From the NCBI GenBank assembly GCA_003132645.1, contig PKYM01000058.1, positions 1,802-10,887 on the forward strand: a stretch of DNA of 9,086 nucleotides. Reading direction: 5' to 3'. Both the position numbers and the translations under genes were made by a program. The notes under the pieces are model-generated. The model was not told the origin of the DNA. It saw only the letters and a program-made list of their open reading frames with translations, and searched no databases. Shown one piece after another: positions 1 to 6,295 of the stretch (positions are counted from its first letter, which is position 1; each line of letters starts with the position of its first letter). The stretch is from Actinomycetota bacterium (lineage in GTDB: Bacteria; Actinomycetota; Thermoleophilia; UBA2241).

Positions 1-60
1 GAGCACGATCACGTCCGTCGCGATGGGGTCGCGGCCGGATCACGCGAGCATGACGCTGGT

Positions 61-549
61 GTGGTCGCGACGCTCGGCGGTGCCGGGAGCATCGGCGTAA
101 GAGCGGCGAGGAAGGGCGACGAGCCCGCCCTCGCCGCTCTCTCAAGCGCGCTTGGCTACCGCGCCGACGCCGTCCGCATCGAGCGCCGTCTGAGCGTCCT
201 GGCGGCCGGCGTTGACGACGTCGTGTTCGTGGCCGTCACGGAAAGCGCCGAGGTCGTCGGTTTCGTGCATGTCGCGGAGCGCCGGCTGCTCGTCAGCGAG
301 CCCTTCGTCGAGCTCGAAGGGCTGATCGTCGCGGCCGCCGCCCGTCGCCGCGGCGTGGCGGGGCTGCTCATCGCGGCGGCCGAACGGTGGGCCCTGGGGC
401 GCCGCGTCGGCGAGCTGCGCGTGCGCGCCCGCCTCGAGCGGGACGTCGCCGACCTGGTCTACAGACGGCGCGGGTTCGAACTGGAAAAGAAGCAGCGCGT
501 GTTCAGCAAGCGGCTTGAGGGCTCGGGCGCGACGGACCTTCCGTCCTGA
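61..549 (+). CDS. GNAT-family N-acetyltransferase
   Basis: The 162-residue product looks like a single GNAT domain, which transfers an acetyl group from acetyl-CoA to an amine; the substrate cannot be told. The core motif A is visible at about residues 83-108, with a beta strand (LEGLIV) followed by the acetyl-CoA loop RRRGVAG and a helix. The C-terminal part (ADLVYRRRGFELEKKQRVFSKRL) is the usual last strand-helix-strand of the family. GTG at 61 is the only accepted start I see in the frame inside the window. However, the frame is open to the left edge and no Shine-Dalgarno sequence is visible, so the true start could lie upstream. The gene is separated by about 210 bp from the fatty acid operon, and nothing shows that it belongs to it. 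Confidence 0.75.
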   Translation: MVATLGGAGSIGVRAARKGDEPALAALSSALGYRADAVRIERRLSVLAAGVDDVVFVAVTESAEVVGFVHVAERRLLVSEPFVELEGLIVAAAARRRGVAGLLIAAAERWALGRRVGELRVRARLERDVADLVYRRRGFELEKKQRVFSKRLEGSGATDLPS

Positions 550-760
550 AGGGTAGCTGCGGCTTGCAGGTGCCGGGTCACCCCCGTGAGCGCCCGATGG
601 AGGGCTCAGTCGAGGCACCTCCCGCCCGACTCGCGGCACAGCCCGCACGGCCCCAGTTCCCGCCCCGGGGTGTACACTCATGCCCCGCAAGGCAGGCGAC
701 GACCGTCGCGGCGACACTGGTTCACGACCACCGAGGAAACCCACTGCAACCTTTTGCCCT

Positions 761-1339
761 ATGACGCCGTCTAACTTTCCGGACCACACCGATCTCCCCG
801 AACCCAGCCCGCACGACCTGGAGGCTGCGACCGCGGGCGACCGGGAGGCGTTTCGCAGGATAGTGGAGAGGTATCAGGGCATGGTCTACACGATGGCGTA
901 CAACCTGCTCGGCAATCACGTCGATGCCGAGGATGCGTCGCAGGAAGCGTTCCTGCGCCTGCATCAGAAGCTCAGCGGCTTTCGCGGCTACTCGACCTTC
1001 ACGACGTGGTTCTTTCGCCTGGCGCTGAACGCGATCATCGACTACCAGCGCCGCGAGCGTAAGTACGGCGCCTTGCCAGACGTGCCCGAACCGGTCGCCG
1101 ACCCCGAGGCCGAGGTGCTGCGGCGCGCCGGCTATGCGACCGTCATGAAGGCGCTCGCCGACCTGCCTCCCGACTATCGCCTGCCGCTCGTGCTGCGCGA
1201 CCTCTACGGGCTGCGCTACGGCGAGATCTCCGACGCCCTCGACCGGCCGCTCGGCACGGTCAAGGCCTGCGTACACCGCGGCCGCACCTCGCTGCGGCTG
1301 CGCCTGCAGGCCAGCGGCGCGATCGACGAGGAGGCATGA
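761..1339 (+). CDS. ECF-type RNA polymerase sigma factor (RpoE-like)
   Basis: A 192-residue sigma-70 family protein with only regions 2 and 4, as in ECF sigma factors. Region 2 spans about residues 25-100, with the core-binding helix around DAEDASQEAFLRLHQK and the -10 recognition helix around TTWFFRLALNAIIDYQRR. Region 4 spans about 127-180 and has a helix-turn-helix (YGEISDALDRPLGTVKACVHRGR) for -35 recognition. It would direct RNA polymerase to a small regulon when freed from its anti-sigma factor. The next gene is a zinc-finger membrane protein overlapping by ATGA, the classic sigma/anti-sigma layout. I chose ATG 761. An in-frame ATG at 680 would add 27 low-complexity residues and cannot be excluded, because neither start has a strong Shine-Dalgarno. 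The stop and start overlaps that follow tie it to the fab/acc genes, which makes lipid homeostasis its likely theme (inference). Confidence 0.93.
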   Translation: MTPSNFPDHTDLPEPSPHDLEAATAGDREAFRRIVERYQGMVYTMAYNLLGNHVDAEDASQEAFLRLHQKLSGFRGYSTFTTWFFRLALNAIIDYQRRERKYGALPDVPEPVADPEAEVLRRAGYATVMKALADLPPDYRLPLVLRDLYGLRYGEISDALDRPLGTVKACVHRGRTSLRLRLQASGAIDEEA

Positions 1340-1740
1340 TGGACTGCGTTTCCTGCCGCGAGATCATCCAGCGGCACATCGACTGCGAGCTCGACGACGG
1401 CCAGGTCGTCGAGTTCCAGAAGCATCTCAGCTTCTGCGCTGACTGTGCCGCGGAACTCCAGGGTCTGGCCGCCGCGCACGGCGTGCTGCAGGCCACGCGC
1501 GAGGTCACAGTCGACGTGCCGCCCGGTTTTGCCGACCGCATCATGGCGGCCGTCGAGTCGCAGCCCGAGCCCTCGACCTTCGAGCGTGCCCTGGCGACTG
1601 CGACGGGCGGCGTGCTGCCCGGCCGCGTGCCGCGCCGCATCCGTTACTACGGCTACTACGGACTGGCCCTCGTCGCCGTGGCGATCGGCCTGCAGCACAA
1701 GTACGGCCACCGGGCCGGCGAGGACGAGGTGCGGGCATGA
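1336..1740 (+). CDS. zinc-finger (ZAS/zf-HC2) transmembrane anti-sigma factor
   Basis: The 134-residue protein carries the zinc-binding anti-sigma signature in its first 40 residues: Cys4 and Cys7, then His30-x3-Cys34-x2-Cys37. This domain in related proteins grips the ECF sigma factor. A linker with the common VPPGFADRIMAAV element (61-73) leads to a basic patch (R98-R103) and one hydrophobic segment at about 104-119. The predicted topology is N-terminus inside, with only some 15 residues outside. So short an outer tail argues against a large periplasmic sensor domain; the signal may be read in the membrane itself or through a partner. ATG 1336 overlaps the sigma stop as ATGA. The in-frame ATG 1339 lies 4 nt after GAGGAGG (1328-1334) and is the better spaced start. 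The stop overlaps fabZ. Confidence 0.9.
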   Translation: MMDCVSCREIIQRHIDCELDDGQVVEFQKHLSFCADCAAELQGLAAAHGVLQATREVTVDVPPGFADRIMAAVESQPEPSTFERALATATGGVLPGRVPRRIRYYGYYGLALVAVAIGLQHKYGHRAGEDEVRA

Positions 1741-2234
1741 GCGCCGTCGTCGCCCTCACGCGTGACCAGATCGAGGAGCTCATCCCCCACCGTCCGCCGT
1801 TCCTGCTGCTCGACTGCGTCGTCGAGCTCGTCCCGGGCGAGCGCTGCCACGCCCGCCGGCTCGTCCGCGAGGACGACTGGTGGTTCGCGGGCCACTTTCC
1901 CGGCAACCCGGTCATGCCCGGCGTGCTGATCGTCGAGGCGCTCGCCCAGGCGGGCGTCGTGACCGCGCTGTCGCATCCGGCCAATAAGGGCAAGCTCATC
2001 CTGTTCGCCGGTATCGACAAGGTGCGGTTCAAGCGCGTGGTGGTGCCGGGCGACACGCTCGACCTGAAGGTCGAGGTCACCATGGCCCGCAGCGCTGTGG
2101 GCCGCGGCAAGGTGAGCGCCACCGTCGGTGGCGAGACCGCCTGCCGCGGCGAGCTCATGTTCGCCCTGACCGACGCTCAGGAGACGGCGTCGGGCCAGGC
2201 GCGGCTGAGCCCTGGCGCGGGAGAGGAACGGTGA
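1737..2234 (+). CDS. fabZ: 3-hydroxyacyl-ACP dehydratase FabZ
   Basis: A cytosolic hot-dog fold dehydratase that converts 3-hydroxyacyl-ACP to trans-2-enoyl-ACP in each elongation cycle. The family opening IEELIPHRPPFLLLD is at 12-26. The active-site stretch GHFPGNPVMPGVL follows at 52-64, with catalytic His53, and the helix continues to Glu67, the second catalytic residue. At 165 residues it is slightly longer than the roughly 145-150 usual for FabZ; the excess is a low-complexity C-terminal tail of about 20 residues. The start overlaps the anti-sigma stop by ATGA, with GAGGTG at 1726-1731 as ribosome binding site. FabA-like isomerase activity is not suggested, because the motif and length fit FabZ. 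Confidence 0.96.
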   Translation: MSAVVALTRDQIEELIPHRPPFLLLDCVVELVPGERCHARRLVREDDWWFAGHFPGNPVMPGVLIVEALAQAGVVTALSHPANKGKLILFAGIDKVRFKRVVVPGDTLDLKVEVTMARSAVGRGKVSATVGGETACRGELMFALTDAQETASGQARLSPGAGEER

Positions 2235-3238
2235 TCGGCCTCCGTCGGGGGCTCGTCCACGGAGCGAAGATCGCGGCCCTCGGCGTGTCGATCCCCGAAC
2301 GCGTCCTGACCAACGCGGAGCTGGCTCGCACCATCGACACCTCCGACGAGTGGATCTCGTCGCGCACCGGCATCCGCGAGCGGCGCATCTGCCGGCCCGA
2401 CCAGGCGACCTCCGACCTGGCGATCGAGGCGGCCAACGATCTGCTGGCCAGCAACGGCTATCACGCCGAAGACGTCGACCTCGTGATCAGCACCTCGCTC
2501 GTGCCCGACATGCTGTTCCCGGCGACCGCCTCGGTGATCGCCGAGCGCATCGGCGCCCGCAACGCCGGCGCCTTCGACGTGCAGTCGGGCTGCACCGGCT
2601 TCGTTTACGGCCTGGCCGTGGCTACCGCCTTCGTCTCGGCCGGCATCTACGACACGGTGCTCGTGACCGGCGCCGAGGCCATCTCCAAGGCGCTCGACTG
2701 GCAGGATCGCAGCACCAGCGTGCTGTTCGGCGACGGCGCCGGCGCGGTGCTCGTGCGGCCCTCCGACAACGGCTCGATCTTCGCTTTCGATCTCGGCAAC
2801 GACGGCACCGGGGCGCCCTTCCTGGCCATGCCGGCGGGTGGCACCAGGCTGCCGGCCAGCCACGAGACGGTCGACGCGCGTCAGCACTTTCTGCGCATGA
2901 ACGGTCGCGAGGTCTACCGCTTCGCCACGCGGCGGGTCGTCGAGTCCTGCCAAAAGACGCTCGACGACGCCGGTCTGGCGGCCGCCGACGTCGACCTCTT
3001 CGTGCCTCACCAGGCCAACCTGCGCATCATCGAGAGGGTCGCCGGCCTGCTCGGCTTCTCAGACAAGCAGGTCTTCTACAACCTCGACCGCTTCGGCAAC
3101 ACGTCCTGCGCCTCGATCCCGCTGTGCCTGCACGACGCCATGGAGCAGGGCCGCCTCAAGCGCGGCGACCGCTTGCTCATCGTGGGCTTCGGCGCGGGCC
3201 TGACCTGGGGTTCGTGCCTGACCCGGTGGGAGCTGTGA
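2231..3238 (+). CDS. fabH: 3-oxoacyl-ACP synthase III FabH (KAS III)
   Basis: Condenses an acyl-CoA primer with malonyl-ACP to start fatty acid chains. The thiolase-fold protein has 335 residues, normal for KAS III. The Cys-His-Asn triad is complete: Cys121 in DVQSGCTGFVYGL, His260 in VPHQAN and Asn290 in GNTSCAS. The N-terminal block (IDTSDEWISSRTGIRERR) and the C-terminal GFGAGLTWGS match family landmarks. It starts with GTG in a GTGA overlap with the fabZ stop, and GAGAGGA at 2221-2227 serves as Shine-Dalgarno. Primer preference (acetyl or branched) cannot be read from the sequence. PlsX, the frequent upstream neighbour of fabH, is absent here and fabZ takes its place. Confidence 0.97.
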   Translation: MIGLRRGLVHGAKIAALGVSIPERVLTNAELARTIDTSDEWISSRTGIRERRICRPDQATSDLAIEAANDLLASNGYHAEDVDLVISTSLVPDMLFPATASVIAERIGARNAGAFDVQSGCTGFVYGLAVATAFVSAGIYDTVLVTGAEAISKALDWQDRSTSVLFGDGAGAVLVRPSDNGSIFAFDLGNDGTGAPFLAMPAGGTRLPASHETVDARQHFLRMNGREVYRFATRRVVESCQKTLDDAGLAAADVDLFVPHQANLRIIERVAGLLGFSDKQVFYNLDRFGNTSCASIPLCLHDAMEQGRLKRGDRLLIVGFGAGLTWGSCLTRWEL

Positions 3239-3254
3239 GGGCCGCGGGGCGGCC

Positions 3255-3308
3255 GACGCGCGGCCGGGGGGCGACGTGTGACCGGCGGCCGACGTGTGAC
3301 CGGCGGCG
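3255..3308 (+). repeat. 18-bp tandem repeat between fabH and fabD
   Basis: Two adjacent 18-bp units, 3273-3290 (gacgtgtgaccggcggcc) and 3291-3308, differ at one base only (17/18). A third unit in register at 3255-3272 matches at 13/18, and the 10-mer gcggccgacg recurs exactly 36 bp apart (3249 and 3285). The repeat fills most of the 73-bp fabH-fabD gap. In the fabD frame each clear unit contains GTG-TGA, so it places stop codons just before the fabD start at 3312. Function is unknown. It may be a slippage product in GC-rich DNA, or a protein or RNA site. Confidence 0.8.
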
Positions 3309-3311
3309 CCC

Positions 3312-4247
3312 GTGATCGCCGTCCTGTTTCCCGGCCAGGGATCGCAGGCCATGGGCATGGGCTGCGACCTCTACGACGCCTCCGCGGCGGCTCGCGCCAC
3401 CTTCGACGAGGCGAGCGAGGTGCTGGGCTACGACCTGACGGGCGTCTGTCGTATCGGGCCGCCCGAGGAGCTCGCCCGCACCGAGGTCACCCAGCCGGCC
3501 CTGCTGGCTCACTCGGTGGCCGCCCTGCGCTTGCTGCAGGAGGGCGGATTCGCCTTCGACGCGGCGCTCGGCCACAGTCTCGGCGAGTACTCGGCGCTGG
3601 TGGCGACCGGCGCGCTTCGCTTTCGCGATGCGGTGACGCTGGTCAAGGTGCGCGGCGAGGCCATGGCCGCCGCGGCCGCGCGCCGTCCCGGCGGCATGGT
3701 GGCCGTGCTGGGCCTCGGGGCCGACACGGTCGTCACGCTCTGCGCCGGCCTCGAAGCAGCCTGGCCGGCCAACTTCAACTGTCCCGGCCAGGTCGTCGTG
3801 AGTTGTGCCGCGGCCTCGCTTGCCGCCTTCGAGGAGGCCGCCAAGGCGGCCGGCGCGCGGCGCGTCGTGCGCCTCCCGGTGAGCGGTGCGTTCCACTCGC
3901 CGCTCGTGGCGCCGGCGGCCGAAGCCCTGCGCGGGCCGCTCGCCGCGACGTCCTGGACCGCGCCCCGGCCGGCCTTCTTCTCGACCTGTAGCGCCGGCTT
4001 CGAAGACGGCGGCTTCGCCGCCCTGCTCGAACGGCAGCTCGTCTCGCCGGTGCGCTTCGAAGAGTCGATACGGCGGCTTGCGGCCGAGGGATACAATGCT
4101 TTTCTGGAGGTCGGACCGGGGGCCGTGCTCACCGGTCTCGTCAAGCGCATCGACCACGACGTCGCCACGGCCAGCGCGGGCGACATCGGCTCGCTTTCCG
4201 CGGCGCTCGACAACGGCTGGACCACCACCCTCAAGGGGGACCGATGA
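3312..4247 (+). CDS. fabD: malonyl-CoA:ACP transacylase FabD
   Basis: Transfers malonyl from malonyl-CoA to the ACP thiol, supplying FabH and FabF. The 311-residue protein has all expected motifs. The N-terminal FPGQGSQ is at 6-12, the nucleophile elbow GHSLGEY carries Ser89, Arg114 in VRGEAM binds the malonyl carboxylate, and the catalytic His195 lies in SGAFHSPL. The late GPGAVLTGLVKR is also typical. The GTG start at 3312 is the only one that preserves the FPGQGSQ opening, since stops at 3297 and 3279 lie in frame upstream. No Shine-Dalgarno precedes it; the gap holds the 18-bp repeat instead, so translation may be re-initiated weakly or controlled differently from its neighbours. Its stop overlaps fabG by ATGA. 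Confidence 0.96.
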   Translation: MIAVLFPGQGSQAMGMGCDLYDASAAARATFDEASEVLGYDLTGVCRIGPPEELARTEVTQPALLAHSVAALRLLQEGGFAFDAALGHSLGEYSALVATGALRFRDAVTLVKVRGEAMAAAAARRPGGMVAVLGLGADTVVTLCAGLEAAWPANFNCPGQVVVSCAAASLAAFEEAAKAAGARRVVRLPVSGAFHSPLVAPAAEALRGPLAATSWTAPRPAFFSTCSAGFEDGGFAALLERQLVSPVRFEESIRRLAAEGYNAFLEVGPGAVLTGLVKRIDHDVATASAGDIGSLSAALDNGWTTTLKGDR

Positions 4248-4999
4248 CCACGACCATCGATCTGAGCGGCAAGATCGCGCTCGTCACCGGCGCCGGCCGC
4301 GGGATCGGCCGCGAGATCGCGCTGACGCTGGCCGCGGCCGGCGCCGCGGTCGCCGTCAACGACTTCGCCGGCGAGGAGACCTGCCTGGCCGTGGTCGCCG
4401 AGATCGAGGCCCTGGGCGTCAGGGCGATCTGCGCCATGGGCGATGTCGGCGACGAGGCCAGTGTCGCGGCCATGGTCGAGAAGGTCGAGACAGAACTGGG
4501 CCCGCTGGCGATCGTCGTCAACAACGCCGGCATCACGCGCGACAACGTCGTGATGCTGATGAGTCCCGACGACTTCGACGGCGTCGTGCGCACCCACCTG
4601 CGCGGCACGTTCCTGGTCTCCAAGGCGGTGGCGCGCAAGATGTTACGTCGCCGCGAGGGTTCGATCATCAACATCTCGAGCGTAGTCGGTCGGCGGGGCA
4701 ACGCCGGCCAGGCCAACTACGCGGCCGCCAAGGCGGGCATCATCGGCCTCACCAAATCGCTTGCCAAAGAGCTCGGCGCGCGCACTATCCGCGTCAACGC
4801 CGTGGCCCCGGGCTACATCGACACGGCCATGACCCAGGAGCTCTCAGACGACGTGCGCAAGGCGATCGTCGACGCCACGCCGCTGCGCGCCATAGGCCAG
4901 CCCTCGGATGTCGCCAACGCCGTACTCTTTCTCGCGTCACCGCTCTCGCGGTACATTACCGGGTGCACACTCCCCGTCGACGGCGGTCTCGGCATCTGA
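4244..4999 (+). CDS. fabG: 3-oxoacyl-ACP reductase FabG (SDR family)
   Basis: NADPH-dependent reduction of 3-oxoacyl-ACP, a classical short-chain dehydrogenase of 251 residues. The cofactor loop TGAGRGIG is at 15-22, NNAG at 93-96, and the catalytic Ser146, Tyr159 and Lys163 lie in ISSVVGRRG and YAAAK. VAPGYIDTAM follows, as in FabG. The fourth tetrad residue, Asn in most FabG proteins (NLxGxF), appears here as His118 in THLRGTF. That change occurs in some SDR subfamilies, but it weakens a strict FabG call based on motifs alone. Position in the operon supports FabG. ATG 4244 overlaps the fabD stop and has AAGGGGG at 4233-4239 as ribosome binding site. The acpP gene that often follows fabG is missing. 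Confidence 0.94.
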   Translation: MTTTIDLSGKIALVTGAGRGIGREIALTLAAAGAAVAVNDFAGEETCLAVVAEIEALGVRAICAMGDVGDEASVAAMVEKVETELGPLAIVVNNAGITRDNVVMLMSPDDFDGVVRTHLRGTFLVSKAVARKMLRRREGSIINISSVVGRRGNAGQANYAAAKAGIIGLTKSLAKELGARTIRVNAVAPGYIDTAMTQELSDDVRKAIVDATPLRAIGQPSDVANAVLFLASPLSRYITGCTLPVDGGLGI

Positions 5000-5032
5000 A
5001 GGCAGCGAGGCCACTGTGAACCGGCCGACCAA

Positions 5033-5038
5033 GAGGAG
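5033..5038 (+). promoter_or_regulatory. Shine-Dalgarno site of fabF
   Basis: GAGGAG lies 9 nt before the fabF ATG at 5048, inside the 48-bp fabG-fabF gap. It fixes this ATG as the start and gives fabF an independent, strong initiation site, unlike most of its coupled neighbours. Confidence 0.75.
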
Positions 5039-5047
5039 CTATCCCAC

Positions 5048-6295
5048 ATGAGCAACACTTCGCGGCGAGTCGTCGTTACAGGCATGGGCCTTGTTTCGCC
5101 CCTGGGCTGCGACATCGACCGTTTCTGGAGCCGCCTGATCGCCGGGCAGTCCGGCGTCGACCTCATCCGCAACTTCGACGCCTCGTCGCTGCCGGTGCGC
5201 ATCGCCGCCGAGGTCCGCGAGTTCGACCCGCTCGAGTACATGGACCGCCGCAGCCAGCGTCGCATGGACCCGTTCGCCCAGTACGCCGTGGCGGCGGCGA
5301 TCATGGCCAAGGACCACTCCGGGCTCGACGTGAGCAAGGAGCCCGAGCGCGTGGGCGCCGTGGTGGCTACCGGCGTTGGCGGCCTGGGCACCTTCGAAGA
5401 CCAGCTCCGCACGCTGTGGGTCAAGGGCAACGATCGCATGAGCCCGCTGTTCATCCCCATGATGATCCCCAACATGGCAGCCGCCCAGATCTCGATCGCG
5501 CTGGGCACCAAGGGCCCGCTGTCGACCGTCTGCACGGCCTGCGCGGCCAGCACCAACGGCATCGGCGACGCCTTCGAGATCATCGCCCGCGGCGACGCCG
5601 AGGTGATGTTCGCCGGTGGCAGCGAGGCGCCGATCTGCAACGTCGGTGTCAATTCCTTTGCCGCCATGCGGGCCCTGTCGACGCGCAACGACGAGCCCGA
5701 AAAGGCGAGCCGGCCATTCGACCGCACCCGCGACGGCTTCGTCATGGGCGAGGGCGCCGGCATCGTCGTGCTCGAGGAGCGCGGGCACGCCGAGAAGCGC
5801 GGCGCCACGATCCACGCCGAACTGGTCGGCTACGGCATGAGCTCCGACGCGTTCCACCTCACGCTGCCCGACGAGACCGGCCAGTCGCAGGCGCGCGCCA
5901 TGCGCATGGCCATCGACCGCGCCGGCATCGATCCTTCAGAAGTCGACTACATCAATGCCCACGGCACCTCGACGCCGCCCGGCGACATCGCCGAAACGCG
6001 CGTCATCAAGATCGCCCTGGGCGAAGAGAACGCCCGCAAGGTCGCCATCTCCTCGACCAAGTCGATGATCGGCCACTGCCTGGGTGGTTCGGGCGCCCTC
6101 GAGGCGATCATCTCGGTGCTCACCATCGAACGGGGCGTGATCCCGCCGACCATCAACTTGACGACGCCCGACCCCGAGTGCGACCTCGACTTCGTGCCGC
6201 TCGTCGCCCGCCCGGCCACGGTCAACGTCGCCGCCTCCAACTCCTTCGGCTTCGGCGGCCACAACGCGACGCTCGTCTTTCGGCGTTACGGCTGA
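5048..6295 (+). CDS. fabF: 3-oxoacyl-ACP synthase II FabF (KAS II)
   Basis: Elongating condensing enzyme that joins acyl-ACP and malonyl-ACP. The 415-residue protein opens with RVVVTGMGLVSPLG. It carries the Cys-His-His triad of elongating KAS enzymes: Cys165 in VCTACAAS, His305 in NAHGTSTPPGD and His343 in SMIGHCLGGSGA, with Lys338 before it. The late NSFGFGGHNATLVF motif is intact. The third motif reads GHCLGGSG instead of the common GHLLGAAG, a mild departure in the family. Length and the Cys-His-His set separate it from FabH; FabF is preferred over FabB on length and context. The gene has a clear ribosome binding site, and its TGA stop shares one base with the accD ATG. Confidence 0.96.
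   Translation: MSNTSRRVVVTGMGLVSPLGCDIDRFWSRLIAGQSGVDLIRNFDASSLPVRIAAEVREFDPLEYMDRRSQRRMDPFAQYAVAAAIMAKDHSGLDVSKEPERVGAVVATGVGGLGTFEDQLRTLWVKGNDRMSPLFIPMMIPNMAAAQISIALGTKGPLSTVCTACAASTNGIGDAFEIIARGDAEVMFAGGSEAPICNVGVNSFAAMRALSTRNDEPEKASRPFDRTRDGFVMGEGAGIVVLEERGHAEKRGATIHAELVGYGMSSDAFHLTLPDETGQSQARAMRMAIDRAGIDPSEVDYINAHGTSTPPGDIAETRVIKIALGEENARKVAISSTKSMIGHCLGGSGALEAIISVLTIERGVIPPTINLTTPDPECDLDFVPLVARPATVNVAASNSFGFGGHNATLVFRRYG

Noticed and set aside
2..100. Open frame from the left edge ending with TAA at 98-100, possibly the tail of an upstream gene overlapping the acetyltransferase start.
   Set aside because: Only 32 codons are visible and I do not recognise the sequence; the acetyltransferase frame is also open to the edge, so neither can be preferred as an upstream coding tail.
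550..610. Possible terminator after the acetyltransferase.
   Set aside because: Only 4-bp stems such as tcac/gtga can be drawn and no T-run follows.
550..760. Small plus-strand frames (62 and 66 residues) between the acetyltransferase and the sigma gene.
   Set aside because: Low-complexity, Pro/Arg/His-rich, with no ribosome binding site and no recognisable domain; the region is better read as intergenic or leader.
3250..3266. Hairpin cggccg-acgcg-cggccg after fabH as a terminator.
   Set aside because: The arms are self-palindromic GC words, the stem is 6 bp and no T-tract follows; the repeat explains the sequence better.
3177..4597. Long minus-strand open frames opposite fabD and fabG (326 and 362 residues).
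   Set aside because: They lie opposite genes with clear motifs, have composition typical of high-GC antisense frames and match no family that I recognise.
4813..5857. Minus-strand open frames of 331 and 272 residues opposite fabG and fabF.
   Set aside because: Same reason: mirror frames of well-supported genes, without motifs or plausible start signals.
5416..6294. A frame open from 5416 through fabF into accD, suggesting a 624-residue fusion.
   Set aside because: The part before 6295 is an Arg/His-rich shadow of fabF, whose own frame has complete catalytic motifs; accD homology begins only at the ATG 6295.
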